Below are positions 1 through 9,496 of a stretch of DNA of 64,000 bases, in pieces. Origin of the DNA: Rhodoligotrophos defluvii (lineage in GTDB: Bacteria; Pseudomonadota; Alphaproteobacteria; Rhizobiales; Im1); the NCBI RefSeq assembly GCF_005281615.1, contig NZ_SZZM01000004.1, positions 248,001 to 312,000 of the forward strand. Reading direction: 5' to 3'. The notes under the pieces were generated by a model that saw only the letters and a list, made by a program, of their open reading frames with translations, made no database searches and was not told the origin of the DNA. Position 1 is the stretch's first letter; each line of letters opens with the position of its first letter. A program made the translations under genes and the position numbers.

Positions 1-1
1 C

Positions 2-151
2 GTCATCGTCACGCGCGCCCTTAACGTCGATACGGCCGGCGCGCCGATCCAGTTCTCGCTGACGCGCTTTCCGGCCGACCGGGTCGAGCTCCTGGTGGAG
101 TCCCATCAGCCGCCGCGGCGAGGGGCGGCCGCGAAAACGCCGACCGTCTGA
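2..151 (+). CDS. GntR-family regulator, C-terminal end only (UTRA-like domain)
   Basis: The window opens inside a plus-strand reading frame of 49 residues ending at a TGA. The visible part contains PIQFSLTRFPADRVELLVE, which resembles the last strands of the UTRA ligand-binding domain of HutC/PhnF-type GntR regulators, followed by a basic, unstructured tail. The DNA-binding N-terminus lies outside the window, so neither target nor ligand can be inferred. It is convergent with ihfB, with a degenerate intergenic repeat between them. The family call rests on a short match. Confidence 0.6.
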   Translation, partial: VIVTRALNVDTAGAPIQFSLTRFPADRVELLVESHQPPRRGAAAKTPTV

Positions 152-157
152 CTCGGG

Positions 158-263
158 TTAGAGTGTTTCGAGTGAGGTGGGTACCAGTTCGCGTAAAGAA
201 AATGCGACCAAGTAAGAACTTAGGGCGTTCCGCCATTTCAGAGAAAAGCGGAACCGCCCTAGC
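158..263. repeat. Degenerate copy of the 108-bp Hyphomicrobiales-type intergenic repeat
   Basis: This stretch matches the repeats at 4422-4529 and 9309-9416 along most of its length. It shares the core resembling CGAAGTGGATACCGGTTCGC, then GAAGAAAATGCGA, and a closing palindromic arm around AGCGGAA. Its terminal arms have diverged from TCTAGAGC. It lies between the converging ends of the GntR gene and ihfB. Confidence 0.7.
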
Positions 264-378
264 TCTTCAGGCCCTGGATGCCCCGGTCGGAGCCGGTCAT
301 GAGGATTTTGGAGGAGTCATCGGCGGCTTACGTGGTTGCCCGGCTTGAGCTGGCAACACGGGGAACGCTGCGGAACCG

Positions 379-678
379 CTATTGGTCCTCGCCTTTGCCG
401 GCGCCGTTCAGCCGGTCGCGCAGCTCCTTGCCGGTCTTGAAATAGGGCACGCGCTTCGGCCCCACATCGACTGGCGTGCCGGTCCGCGGATTGCGCGCGG
501 TGCGCGCCTGCCGCTCCTTGACCGAGAAGGCCCCGAAGCCGCGCAGCTCCACCCGGTCGCCGCGGGCGAGCGCATCGCGGATCTCGTTCAAGATCGTATT
601 GATGATCCGTTCGACATCGCGCTGATATAAATGGGGATTCTGCTGAGCTATATGCAGAATGAGCTCAGACTTGATCAT
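379..678 (-). CDS. ihfB: Integration host factor subunit beta (HU/IHF family)
   Basis: The 99-residue protein begins MIKSELI and carries the HU/IHF signature [20 protein letters not shown], the DNA-inserting beta-arm. It would pair with IHF-alpha, encoded elsewhere, to bend DNA in recombination, replication and promoter architecture. An in-frame start 11 codons upstream exists, but MIKSEL is the family's conserved N-terminus, so that start was chosen. It lies downstream of sppA and rpsA on the same strand, the usual alphaproteobacterial order. Confidence 0.95.
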   Translation of the reverse strand: MIKSELILHIAQQNPHLYQRDVERIINTILNEIRDALARGDRVELRGFGAFSVKERQARTARNPRTGTPVDVGPKRVPYFKTGKELRDRLNGAGKGEDQ

Positions 679-735
679 GCCCCCTCCACCCAGCGATTTT
701 TCCCTGCTCACCGGCAGAGCGTGCTTGTCCTGGTC

Positions 736-1692
736 CTATTCAGGGTGCCAAATGGACACGAGACCGTCAAGGCTAAGTCGTTCTACCCGAAGAGTTTTTT
801 GAACTGTGTTAAAAAAGTCACCCAAGCCGAGAGCGGTCATCAAGAGACGTGCGGCTTCCCCGCTCAGGCCAAGCTCGTTCGAGTCCGGAACGGCCCAGTT
901 CTCGATCTTCAGGCTCCTGTCGATATTGCGCTGGGTGCGCAACCAGCGCAGCGCCTCGTCCTCGCCGCCCAGCTCGTCGGCGAGACCTGCCGCCACGGCT
1001 TGACGGCCGGTGAACACCCGGCCATCGGCGATCTGGCGCACATCCTCCATGCTCATGCCGCGGCGCTCCGCCACGAGCCCGACGAACCAGTCGTAGCTGT
1101 CATCGACCAGCGACTGGGTGACGCGGCGCACATCCTCGCGCAGCGGCGTGAAGGGCGAGGGCTCCGCTTTCAATGGACCGCTCTTGATCTCGTGCATCTC
1201 GATGCCGAGCTTGCCGAGCATTTCGGTCAGCTGCGGCCATTGCAGGATGACACCGATGGATCCGGTGGTGGTGTTGCCCAGGGCGATGATGTGGTCGGCC
1301 GCGATGGCGGTGATATAGCCGCCGGAGGCTGCGACCGTGCCCATGGTGGTGACCACCGGCTTCACGGCGGCCAATTCGCGGATTGCCTTGAACAGGAGCT
1401 CGGAGCCCGCCGTGGTGCCGCCCGGGCTGTTCACCTCGATGATGACGGCCTTGACCCGCTTGCTCTCGCGCAAATTCTTGAGCAGCTTCTCGTAGCCGTC
1501 GGTGTCGGCGATCACCCCGGAGACGCGCACGCGGGCGATATGGTCGCGCAGCTTGCCCGCATCCATCGTGCCGGCTGCGGCGAAGACCGCCAGAATGGCC
1601 GCGCCCAGCACGGCGGCGACGGCCACGAGCCTCCAGAAGGATAGCCGCCGCTTGAGGCGGCGGCGATCGGTGAGTGTGTCGGCGTCTATCAC
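736..1692 (-). CDS. sppA: Signal peptide peptidase SppA, short S49 form
   Basis: This is a 318-residue membrane-anchored serine protease that clears cleaved signal peptides. A basic N-terminus precedes one membrane segment at about residues 18-40. The S49 domain holds the nucleophile in TVAASGGY (Ser123) and the general base in KSGPLK (Lys175), giving the Ser-Lys dyad of the short SppA form. The start codon is GTG. It sits between rpsA and ihfB on the same strand. Confidence 0.93.
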   Translation of the reverse strand: MIDADTLTDRRRLKRRLSFWRLVAVAAVLGAAILAVFAAAGTMDAGKLRDHIARVRVSGVIADTDGYEKLLKNLRESKRVKAVIIEVNSPGGTTAGSELLFKAIRELAAVKPVVTTMGTVAASGGYITAIAADHIIALGNTTTGSIGVILQWPQLTEMLGKLGIEMHEIKSGPLKAEPSPFTPLREDVRRVTQSLVDDSYDWFVGLVAERRGMSMEDVRQIADGRVFTGRQAVAAGLADELGGEDEALRWLRTQRNIDRSLKIENWAVPDSNELGLSGEAARLLMTALGLGDFFNTVQKTLRVERLSLDGLVSIWHPE

Positions 1693-1741
1693 GGCATCGT
1701 TTCCAGCAAGGCTCTATTCTGCCGTGACCCGCGCGTCCTTG

Positions 1742-3484
1742 TCACGAGCCCTTCTCGTCGGCGGCATCCTCCGCCTGCTGCCTGGCACGGTTCAGGGCAG
1801 CGCCCAGGATGTCGCCGAGCGAGGCGCCGGAGTCGCTGGAGCCATACTGGGCGACCGCAGCCTTCTCCTCGGCAATTTCGAGGGCCTTCACCGAGACGGC
1901 GATCCGCCGGCTGGCCTTGTCGAAATTGGTGACGCGGGCATCCACCTTGTCGCCCACGGCGAAGCGCTCGGGCCGCTGCTCGGAGCGCTCCCGCGACAGG
2001 TCGGCGCGGCGGATGAAGGTGGTGAGGTCCGTATCGGCGATGCGCACGTCGATGCCGCCTTCCTTCACGCCGATGACCTCGCAGGTCACCACGTCGCCCT
2101 TCTTCAGGCCCTTCGCGGCGGAGGCCTCGATCGGGTCCTGCTGCAGCTGCTTGAACCCGAGGGAGATACGCTCCTTCTCCACATCCACGTCGAGCACGAC
2201 CGCCTTCACCACATCGCCCTTCTTGTAGTCCTGGATCGCCTCCTCGCCGGGGCGGTTCCAGTCCATGTCGGACAAGTGCACCATGCCATCCACATCGCCG
2301 TCGAGCCCGATGAACAGGCCGAATTCGGTGATGTTCTTGATCTCGCCCTCGACCGTGCTGCCGACCGGATATTTCTCCGCGAAGGAATCCCACGGGTTGG
2401 GCAGGCACTGCTTGAGGCCCAGCGAGATGCGGCGCTTGTTCGGGTCGACCTCGAGAACCATCACCTCGACTTCCTGGCTGGTGGACAGGATCTTGCCGGG
2501 ATGGACGTTCTTCTTGGTCCAACTCATCTCCGAGACGTGGACGAGGCCTTCCACCCCCTCCTCCAACTCGACGAAGGCGCCGTAGTCGGTGATGTTGGTG
2601 ACGGTGCCGGTGACCTTCATGCCCACCGGATACTTCGCCTCAACACCTTCCCACGGATCCTTGTCCAGCTGCTTCATGCCGAGGCTGATGCGCTGGGTGT
2701 CGGAGTTGATCTTGATGATCTGCACCTTGACCGTCTGGCCCACCGTGAGCACGTCGGCGGGGTGATTGACCCGCTTCCACGAGATGTCGGTGACGTGCAG
2801 GAGGCCGTCGATGCCGCCCAGATCGACGAAGGCGCCGTAGTCGGTGATGTTCTTGACCACGCCCTCGACCACCTGGCCCTCAGACAGGCTCTGCACCAGC
2901 TCCGAACGCTGCTCGGCGCGGGTCTCCTCGAGAACCGCGCGGCGCGACACGACGATATTGCCGCGGCGCTTGTCCATCTTCAGGATCTGGAACGGCTGCG
3001 GCACGTTCATCAGCGGCGCGATGTCGCGGATCGGGCGGATGTCGACCTGGCTGCCGGGCAGGAAGGCCACGGCCCCGCCCAGGTCCACCGTGAACCCGCC
3101 CTTCACGCGGCCGAAAATATTGCCTTCCACGCGCTCATTGGCCTCGAAGGACTTCTCGAGCCGGATCCATGCCTCTTCGCGGCGCGCCTTCTCGCGCGAG
3201 AGCACCGCCTCGCCCATAGCGTTCTCGACGCGCTCGAGATAGACCTCGACCTCGTCGCCGACGTGCAGCTGATCCTCCTTGCCCGCGGTCATGAACTCCT
3301 TGAGGGGCACCCGCCCCTCGGTCTTCAGCCCGACATCGATGATGGCGAAGTCATTCTCGATCGAAACGACGCGGCCCTTGACCACGCTGCCTTCAGCAAA
3401 ATCGGTGCTGCCGAAGCTTTCAGCCAGCAGTGCTTCGAAATCTTCCCGCGACGGGTGGAGCGAAGCAGCGTTTGCGTCAGTCAT
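1742..3484 (-). CDS. rpsA: 30S ribosomal protein S1
   Basis: The 580-residue protein is built from six S1 (OB-fold) RNA-binding repeats at roughly residues 35-101, 119-184, 205-273, 290-360, 377-447 and 464-533. Repeats 3 and 4 carry the typical ITDYGAFV segments. S1 holds mRNA on the small subunit during initiation. The length fits alphaproteobacterial S1. A GAGGA ribosome-binding site precedes the ATG. It follows cmk on the same strand after a gap of about 180 bp. Confidence 0.97.
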   Translation of the reverse strand: MTDANAASLHPSREDFEALLAESFGSTDFAEGSVVKGRVVSIENDFAIIDVGLKTEGRVPLKEFMTAGKEDQLHVGDEVEVYLERVENAMGEAVLSREKARREEAWIRLEKSFEANERVEGNIFGRVKGGFTVDLGGAVAFLPGSQVDIRPIRDIAPLMNVPQPFQILKMDKRRGNIVVSRRAVLEETRAEQRSELVQSLSEGQVVEGVVKNITDYGAFVDLGGIDGLLHVTDISWKRVNHPADVLTVGQTVKVQIIKINSDTQRISLGMKQLDKDPWEGVEAKYPVGMKVTGTVTNITDYGAFVELEEGVEGLVHVSEMSWTKKNVHPGKILSTSQEVEVMVLEVDPNKRRISLGLKQCLPNPWDSFAEKYPVGSTVEGEIKNITEFGLFIGLDGDVDGMVHLSDMDWNRPGEEAIQDYKKGDVVKAVVLDVDVEKERISLGFKQLQQDPIEASAAKGLKKGDVVTCEVIGVKEGGIDVRIADTDLTTFIRRADLSRERSEQRPERFAVGDKVDARVTNFDKASRRIAVSVKALEIAEEKAAVAQYGSSDSGASLGDILGAALNRARQQAEDAADEKGS

Positions 3485-3662
3485 AAATCCTCATTCCAGT
3501 GACATTGCCCGGCTCGGGCAATCGGGTTTGCCCGCGGTAAGCCGCAGGACTTCCCATTCTGCTTCGCGGCCGCGGCGGGCCGCCTCGCACCAACGGGCTT
3601 GAACACTCACATCCTGTTCCGAATGCCCCTGCACGCCAGGGGCCAAGGGGTTTCGGAAAAGC

Positions 3663-4364
3663 TCAAGGGCGCGCCGGGCTCGCCGACACACCCAATCCCT
3701 TTCGCCGCGCGATGATGTCGACGGCCTGCCTGAACGCGGTTTCTATATCCAATTCCGTCGTGTCCAGCAAGACCGCGTCCTCCGCCTGCCTCAATGGCGC
3801 TTGGGCCCGGTTGCAGTCGCGCGCGTCACGATCCCTGAGCTCGGCCAGGACCGCCTCATATGTTATGCGCTCACCACGCGATTGCAACTCGGCATGACGG
3901 CGCCTGGCACGCTCCTCCACGCTGGCGGTCACGAAAAACTTCACGTCCGCCGCGGGGCAGACGACGGTGCCGATGTCGCGTCCGTCGAGCACCGCCCCCT
4001 CCTTGTCGTCCGGCGGCGAGGCGGCGAAGTTGCGCTGATAGTCCAGAAGCGCCGCGCGCACCTTCGGCATGGCCGCGACCACCGAGGCAACCCGCCCCAC
4101 GGCCGTGCTGCGTAGCTCGTTCTCCTCGATCTTGGTCGCGCCGATCTGTCCCACCGCGAGCACCACCGCATCCTCGTCCGTCTCGTTGATCCCCGCGCGC
4201 AGCACGATCGCGGCCACGGCCCGATAGAGCGCGCCCGTGTCGAGATGGGCCAAATCGAAGGCCTGCGCCAGCTTGCGCGCCAAGGTGCCCTTGCCGCTGG
4301 CCGCTGGCCCGTCGAGGGCGATCACGAGCTTGCGCGCCTTTGGTGCCTTTGCCTCATTGCTCAT
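3663..4364 (-). CDS. cmk: Cytidylate kinase
   Basis: The 233-residue enzyme phosphorylates CMP/dCMP with ATP. The P-loop GPAASGKGT lies at residues 19-27, followed by the HLDTGALYRAVA substrate segment and the DGRDIGTVV motif of bacterial CMP kinases. The start at MSNEAK was chosen because the open frame upstream shows no homology and runs antisense to comM. In many relatives aroA lies directly upstream of cmk; here a repeat and a divergent comM are found instead. Confidence 0.95.
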   Translation of the reverse strand: MSNEAKAPKARKLVIALDGPAASGKGTLARKLAQAFDLAHLDTGALYRAVAAIVLRAGINETDEDAVVLAVGQIGATKIEENELRSTAVGRVASVVAAMPKVRAALLDYQRNFAASPPDDKEGAVLDGRDIGTVVCPAADVKFFVTASVEERARRRHAELQSRGERITYEAVLAELRDRDARDCNRAQAPLRQAEDAVLLDTTELDIETAFRQAVDIIARRKGLGVSASPARP

Positions 4365-4421
4365 CGAACAGCCCACCTCGGCGAAGGGATTTGCGTCCGG
4401 TCCAGCCGGTTTCCCACGTCT

Positions 4422-4529
4422 TCTAGAGCATTTTCGAGCGAAGTGGATACCGGTTCGCGTGAAGAAAATGCGACCAGGCAAGAACCTAGAGTGCTTCCGC
4501 GATCCGAAGAAGAGCGGAAGCGCTCTAGA
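4422..4529. repeat. 108-bp intergenic repeat with TCTAGAGC/GCTCTAGA ends
   Basis: The element is exactly bounded by the inverted octamers TCTAGAGC (4422-4429) and GCTCTAGA (4522-4529). It contains the core GAAGTGGATACCGGTTCGCG. It is nearly identical to the copy at 9309-9416 and has the same length. It lies in the divergent region between cmk and comM, upstream of the predicted comM promoter. It encodes nothing evident. Confidence 0.85.
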
Positions 4530-4607
4530 CAGAGGGCGCAGCGCTGTCGAGCCCGCCCCCGCGCTTGGCCCGATGTGCCGCGCGCGGACGTTCAGCGGAC
4601 AGAGCAT

Positions 4608-4622
4608 GTTCGCTTTTTGTTC
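4608..4622 (+). promoter_or_regulatory. Candidate LexA (SOS) box upstream of comM
   Basis: The sequence GTTCGCTTTTTGTTC is an exact GTTC-N7-GTTC, the LexA site described for several alphaproteobacteria. It abuts the predicted -35 of comM and lies 61 bp upstream of the start codon, a position suited to repression. Confidence 0.75.
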
Positions 4623-4651
4623 TTGCATCGGCGCAGGGATTTGTTTACGAT
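4623..4651 (+). promoter_or_regulatory. Predicted sigma70-type promoter of comM
   Basis: TTGCAT (4623-4628) and TACGAT (4646-4651) are separated by 17 nt. Transcription would start near 4658, about 25 nt before the GTG start. The LexA-type box lies directly upstream. Confidence 0.5.
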
Positions 4652-4682
4652 CCGCGTCAGTCGCTGTTCCGGGGGAAGTCCA

Positions 4683-6215
4683 GTGATCGCGCATGTCAGC
4701 ACCGTCGCCTTCCAGGGCATAGAGGCCGTTCCGGTCGATGTACAGGTGCAGATCTCGCCGGGCTTTGTCGGCTTCACCATCGTCGGGCTGGCCGACAAGG
4801 CCGTGGCGGAGAGCCGCGAGCGGGTGCGCTCGGCTCTGATGGCGGTGGGCCTCGCGCTGCCGCCGAAGCGCATCACCGTCAATCTCGCACCGGCCGACCT
4901 GCCCAAGGAAGGCAGCCATTACGACCTGCCGATCGCCTTGGGGCTGCTCGCCGCCATGGGCGTGCTGCCGGTTGAAGCGCTGTCGCGTTATGTGGTGCTG
5001 GGGGAACTTTCGCTGGATGGTTCCATCAGCACGGTGGCGGGCACGCTGCCGGCTGCCGTCGCCGCCAATGCCGGCGGCCAGGGCGTCATCTGCCCGAAGT
5101 CGTGCGGTCCGGAAGCGGCCTGGGCCAGCGACGGCATGGACATTCTGGCGCCGGAAAGCTTGATCCAGCTGGTCAATCACTTCAAGGGCAGCCAGATGCT
5201 GTCGCGGCCGGCCGTGGCCTATGCGGAAGACGGCGGCCGTCTGCCCGACCTGCGCGACATCAAGGGGCAGGAAAGCGCCAAGCGGGCGCTCGAGGTTGCC
5301 GCGGCGGGCGGGCACAACATGCTGATGATCGGGCCGCCGGGTGCCGGCAAGTCGATGCTCGCGCAGCGCTTGCCGTCGATCCTGCCGCTCATGAGCCCGC
5401 GCGAGATGCTGGAGGTGAGCATGGTCGCGTCGGTGGCGGGCGAGCTTGCGGGCGGCCGCCTGGGCCGGCGGCGGCCGTTCCGGGCGCCGCATCATTCCGC
5501 GAGCCAGGCGGCGCTGGTCGGGGGCGGCTTGCGGGCACGGCCCGGCGAAATGAGCCTTGCCCATAACGGCGTGCTGTTTCTGGACGAGCTGCCGGAGTTT
5601 CAGACGCGGGTGCTTGAGGCCTTGCGGCAGCCGCTGGAAACGGGCGAGGTGGTGGTGGCGCGCGCGAACCATCACATCACCTATCCCGCGCGGTTCCAGC
5701 TGATTGCGGCGATGAACCCGTGCCGCTGCGGACGGGCAGGCGAGCCGGGCCACAGCTGCGCGCGAGGCCTGCGCTGCGCGGCCGAGTACCAGGCGCGCCT
5801 CTCGGGGCCGCTGCTCGACCGCATTGACATCGTGCTCGACGTGGCTCCGGTGCAGATCAGCGATCTGTCGCTGCCTCCGCCGCGCGAGGGTTCGGCCGAC
5901 GTGGCGGAGCGGGTGGCCATGGCGCGTGCCCTTCAGCTGGAGCGGTTCGCGAGGCTCGACGCCCGTCACTTGCGCACCAATGCGGAGGCGGAGGGCGAGC
6001 TGCTGGAGGCCATGATCGATCTGGACCGCGCCGGCCAGCGGCTCCTGCAGGATGTGGCGGAGCGCATGGGCCTGTCGGCGCGCGGCTATCATCGGGTGCT
6101 GAAGCTGGCCCGCACCCTGGCCGATCTCGATGGCGGCGGAAAGATGGCGCGCAGCCATATCGCGGAGGCGTTGAGCTATCGAAACGAGATGCGGCCGCTA
6201 AGGCTGGCCGCCTGA
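4683..6215 (+). CDS. comM: YifB/ComM family Mg-chelatase-like AAA+ ATPase
   Basis: The 510-residue protein has an N-terminal ChlI-like domain, then an AAA+ core with Walker A GPPGAGKS (about residue 217) and a Walker B in LFLDELPEF. A cysteine-rich insertion MNPCRCGRAG...CARGLRC and a C-terminal Mg-chelatase-type region follow. ComM is a hexameric branch-migration helicase that extends recombination of incoming DNA. The GTG start is preceded by a strong GGGGGAAG; the longer open frame upstream crosses the repeat and was rejected. The SOS-type box upstream suggests damage induction. Confidence 0.93.
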   Translation: MIAHVSTVAFQGIEAVPVDVQVQISPGFVGFTIVGLADKAVAESRERVRSALMAVGLALPPKRITVNLAPADLPKEGSHYDLPIALGLLAAMGVLPVEALSRYVVLGELSLDGSISTVAGTLPAAVAANAGGQGVICPKSCGPEAAWASDGMDILAPESLIQLVNHFKGSQMLSRPAVAYAEDGGRLPDLRDIKGQESAKRALEVAAAGGHNMLMIGPPGAGKSMLAQRLPSILPLMSPREMLEVSMVASVAGELAGGRLGRRRPFRAPHHSASQAALVGGGLRARPGEMSLAHNGVLFLDELPEFQTRVLEALRQPLETGEVVVARANHHITYPARFQLIAAMNPCRCGRAGEPGHSCARGLRCAAEYQARLSGPLLDRIDIVLDVAPVQISDLSLPPPREGSADVAERVAMARALQLERFARLDARHLRTNAEAEGELLEAMIDLDRAGQRLLQDVAERMGLSARGYHRVLKLARTLADLDGGGKMARSHIAEALSYRNEMRPLRLAA

Positions 6216-6785
6216 AAGGCGATCTGCCGGCTGCGCCTCTTGGTGATGAGCGATGATGGCGTGCTTCCCACATCAGGCGCGGGCCGCACGTGCATGATGT
6301 TGCCATTGAAGGCCGTCCGAGTGGCGCGTTCCACATCCGGTCGCACGCGCGGCAGTTGTCCTGCCTCAAAATCGGCCGGACAAGATCATGCGAGTGCTCG
6401 TTAAATTTTGAATACAGATGCTCGCCAGTATCACGTCTTTGAATTTCTCGGGTTTGAGCTCCTGGAAACCGAAATATATTGCACGTGACGTTCTCGGGTG
6501 CCCATATCCGGCCAAGAATGATATGGTCGTGCAATCTTCGTAGGTTTGCGATTGACAGTTGAACGAGGGACATCGGCGCCATCTCTTCTGCCCCGGACCG
6601 TGCCGCAGGGCCATTCGCGTTCGGGCACGCCTCATCGCGAGGAGGCGGGCGCGGGCGGTGCCGGGGATTGGGGCGGATCTCGTCTCCCACCTGGACGGCT
6701 GTTCAATTCTGTTGCGCCGGGGCCGGTCGAGGACGTGCCCGGCAGCGCGTCCCTGAGCGGGGCCAGTCGCCGGGGGCAGCGCGGG
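6216..6785. other. Intergenic stretch without a recognised gene
   Basis: About 570 bases lie between comM and the chosen start of the sensor kinase. The part 6400-6545 is clearly more AT-rich than its surroundings and may contain the kinase promoter. The frame of the kinase stays open upstream to a TTG at 6546, but the residues encoded there have no recognisable fold. Nothing else was identified. Confidence 0.5.
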
Positions 6786-9146
6786 ATGGCGTGGTCGCGC
6801 GCGCTCGGCTGGTTGAATTTCCTTCTGCTGGCATGTGCCGGCCTCAGCCTGCTGTTGGCGATCATCGTGCTGGTCGACGGCGATGGCAGCGCCTCGGGGC
6901 TCATTCCGCGCAATGCCACGGTAGCCATTCCCATGGTGGTCGCGCTGATCGCCGTCAGCGCCGCGCTGATCGCCGCAGTGGTTGCGCGGCGCAACTTCGT
7001 GGCGCTCGAAGCGGGCACCGCCCAGCTCCGCGCCAGCGAGGCGCGCTACCGCAGCCTGATCGACAGCCAGGGCGACATCATCCTGCACATGGCGCCGGAT
7101 GGGCGCATCACCTTTGCCAACCGCGCCTTCGAGCAGATGTTTGCAACGGACGGCGGGCCGAAGCTGCAGCACGAGCTTGCCCTCAACATCCTGGAAGGGC
7201 CCGATCATGCGCAGGCGCATCGGGCGCTCGAGCAGCTGCCGCACAGGGTGAGCTTCGACCAGCGGTTGCGCACGCCCCGAGGCGAGCGCTGGATTGCCTG
7301 GGAGAGCGTCGCGCTGGTCGACCGCAAGGGGAAGATCACCGAGATCCAGAGCGTGGGGCGCGATGTCACCGCGCTCAAGACAGCCCTGCACGAGGCCGCG
7401 CAGGCGCGCGACCAGGCCGAGGATGCAAGCCGGGCGAAGACGCTGTTTCTCGCCACGATCAGCCATGAAATCCGCACGCCCATGAACGGCGTGCTCGGCA
7501 TGCTCGGCCTGCTGCTCGACACCGATCTCACGCCGGAGCAACGCTCCTATGTCCGGATCGCGGACATTTCCGGCCGCGCGCTGTTGTCGCTGATCGAGGA
7601 AATTCTCGACCTGTCCAAGGCCGAGGCCGACAAGCTGGACCTGAAGCCGGAAGCCTTCAACCTGGTCGATCTCGTCGAGAATGTGACGGAGCTGCTCGCC
7701 TCGCGCGCACATGCCAAGAACCTGGAAATCGCCTGCTTCGTTGACCCTGCGCTGCCCGACGAGGTCGTGGCCGACAGTCATCGGCTGCGGCAGGTGATCA
7801 TCAATCTCGCGGGCAACGGCTTGAAGTTCACGGAGCAGGGCGGCGTCACCATCGTCCTCGAGCCGGATCGCGCCGCATCTTCCTCCGAGGCTCCGAACCG
7901 GCTGATGATCCGTTGCGAGGTGCGCGACACCGGCATCGGCATGGATCCCGAGATCATCCCGCGGATTTTCGATGCCTTCGCCCAGGGCGAGACCGGGAAC
8001 ACCCGGCGCTTCGGCGGAACCGGCCTCGGCCTTGCCATCTCCAAGCGCATCGTGGAGCGGATGGGCGGGCAGATCGAGGTTAGAAGCACGCCGGGGGTTG
8101 GCTCGGTGTTCAGCGTGACCGTGCCTGTCGAAACGCGGGCATCCCCTGGGATCCGCTGCGGCCTCGGCCTCGGCGGCCTGCATGTCGCCCTGGCGATGCC
8201 GGATGGTCCCGCGGCGGACTGCATCATGGCCTATCTCGCGGGCGATGGCGCGGTCACGGAGCGGATCGCCAGCTTGGAGGCGGCGACGGCCTTCGCCGAG
8301 CGGCTGGCCGCCGCGCGGCTGGCCACCGAGCGGCTGGCAGCTGATCAGCCCCCTGCGCAGCGCGAAACCCAGGTGCCGCAGGCGCAGTCGCCTGGCGCCG
8401 TGGTCCCGGGCGGCGCTGGCGCGCCGGCCCCCGCGCTGGTTCTGGTGGACAGCCGCTTCTCGGATGCATTCATCGCCGTGCTCGAGCGAAGCGGCGCCCG
8501 CAAGGAGGACCTGCCTCGGCTTTGGCTGATGCTGGCGGCGGAGGAGCGTACGGAGCGCCTGCCTGAGCTGCCCGCATGGTATTCGGGATATCTGGTCAAG
8601 CCGCTGCGGCGCAGCTCGCTCGCGCGCTGGCTGCCGCAGGCGCCCGCGGCCCTCGAATCGGAGGCGCCTGCGGGCATTGAGGCCCGCAGCCGGGCGAATG
8701 GCCGCGTTCAGAAACATCCCCTGCGCATTCTGGTGGCGGAGGACAATCCGGTGAATGCGCTGCTGACCCGGTCGCTGCTCGAGCGTGCCGGCCACCAGCT
8801 CGAGCTTGTCACCACCGGTGCCGCTGCCATCGCCGCGGTCGAAAGCGAGCCTGAGCCGTTCGATCTCGTGCTGATGGACGTTCAGATGCCGGACATGGAC
8901 GGACTCGAAGCCACCCGCCGCATCAGGGCCATGGAAGCCCAGCAGCCCGAACGGGCCCGCCTGCCGATCATTGCCCTGACGGCGAACGGCATGGAAGAGG
9001 ACCGGGCAGCCTGCCTTGCCGCCGGGATGGACTGCCACCTGGTCAAGCCCTTCCAAATGGATGATCTGCGCCGCGTGATGGATCTTGTCATGATGTCGCC
9101 ATCGCAGCTTGCAACCAACCGGGCGGCGGCAAAAGCGGCCGAATGA
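6786..9146 (+). CDS. Membrane hybrid histidine kinase with PAS, HisKA, HATPase and receiver domains
   Basis: The protein (786 residues from this ATG) has two membrane segments at about residues 5-28 and 43-65, then a PAS domain (about 85-200). The HisKA box [10 protein letters not shown] places the phospho-acceptor at His227. The HATPase has the N box [10 protein letters not shown], the G1 box DTGIGMD and the G2 box [11 protein letters not shown] degenerate receiver-like stretch follows (about 450-590), then a true receiver with the phospho-acceptor in [11 protein letters not shown] (Asp698) and the late Lys in LVKPF. Its output probably passes through an unlinked Hpt protein, since no partner regulator is adjacent. 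The start is uncertain: a TTG at 6546 would add 80 residues, but the chosen ATG sits just before the first membrane segment. Confidence 0.85.
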   Translation: MAWSRALGWLNFLLLACAGLSLLLAIIVLVDGDGSASGLIPRNATVAIPMVVALIAVSAALIAAVVARRNFVALEAGTAQLRASEARYRSLIDSQGDIILHMAPDGRITFANRAFEQMFATDGGPKLQHELALNILEGPDHAQAHRALEQLPHRVSFDQRLRTPRGERWIAWESVALVDRKGKITEIQSVGRDVTALKTALHEAAQARDQAEDASRAKTLFLATISHEIRTPMNGVLGMLGLLLDTDLTPEQRSYVRIADISGRALLSLIEEILDLSKAEADKLDLKPEAFNLVDLVENVTELLASRAHAKNLEIACFVDPALPDEVVADSHRLRQVIINLAGNGLKFTEQGGVTIVLEPDRAASSSEAPNRLMIRCEVRDTGIGMDPEIIPRIFDAFAQGETGNTRRFGGTGLGLAISKRIVERMGGQIEVRSTPGVGSVFSVTVPVETRASPGIRCGLGLGGLHVALAMPDGPAADCIMAYLAGDGAVTERIASLEAATAFAERLAAARLATERLAADQPPAQRETQVPQAQSPGAVVPGGAGAPAPALVLVDSRFSDAFIAVLERSGARKEDLPRLWLMLAAEERTERLPELPAWYSGYLVKPLRRSSLARWLPQAPAALESEAPAGIEARSRANGRVQKHPLRILVAEDNPVNALLTRSLLERAGHQLELVTTGAAAIAAVESEPEPFDLVLMDVQMPDMDGLEATRRIRAMEAQQPERARLPIIALTANGMEEDRAACLAAGMDCHLVKPFQMDDLRRVMDLVMMSPSQLATNRAAAKAAE

Positions 9147-9308
9147 GCGAGCGGCGGCCGATCATGGGCTTCTCGCGCTTTGCGTGTTGGCCCATGGCGC
9201 CCTGTCTTCAAACTTTAATGCGGGGATGATTTATGACAGACTGGCGGCGTGCGGCTCAACCGGACCATCGGGGTGAATCAAGCAGGAAACGGGGCCTATT
9301 CGTTGAGC

Positions 9309-9416
9309 TCTAGAGCATTTTCGAGCGAAGTGGATACCGGTTCGCGTGAAGAAAATGCGATCAAGCATGAACTTGGAGCGGATCCGCGATTCGAAGAAAA
9401 GCGGAAGCGCTCTAGA
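9309..9416. repeat. 108-bp intergenic repeat, copy upstream of olsB
   Basis: This is a near-identical copy of the element at 4422-4529, with TCTAGAGC at 9309-9316 and GCTCTAGA at 9409-9416. It occupies most of the roughly 350-bp gap between the sensor kinase and olsB, ending 80 bp before the olsB start. The remainder of that gap shows nothing recognisable apart from a doubtful 26-codon frame at 9233-9313. Confidence 0.85.
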
Positions 9417-9496
9417 GGCTGGCTGCCGGTCGATGAGGCCGGCGCGTCCGCAAAACCGTTGCCGTTCCTCCGCGCCAAACAGTCGGGGTGTTGCCC

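Noticed and set aside
3485-4364. Loss of aroA as an unusual event
   Set aside because: aroA commonly precedes cmk in relatives and is not here, but a single window cannot show whether it was moved or lost, and the arrangement varies among families.
6546-6785. N-terminal extension of the sensor kinase from a TTG start
   Set aside because: The 80 residues encoded there have no domain, no ribosome-binding site was found and the composition differs from the rest; the ATG at 6786 directly precedes the first membrane segment.
9233-9313. 26-codon open frame with a GGGGAT before its ATG
   Set aside because: It ends inside the 108-bp repeat, has no recognisable features and is too short to support without comparison to relatives.
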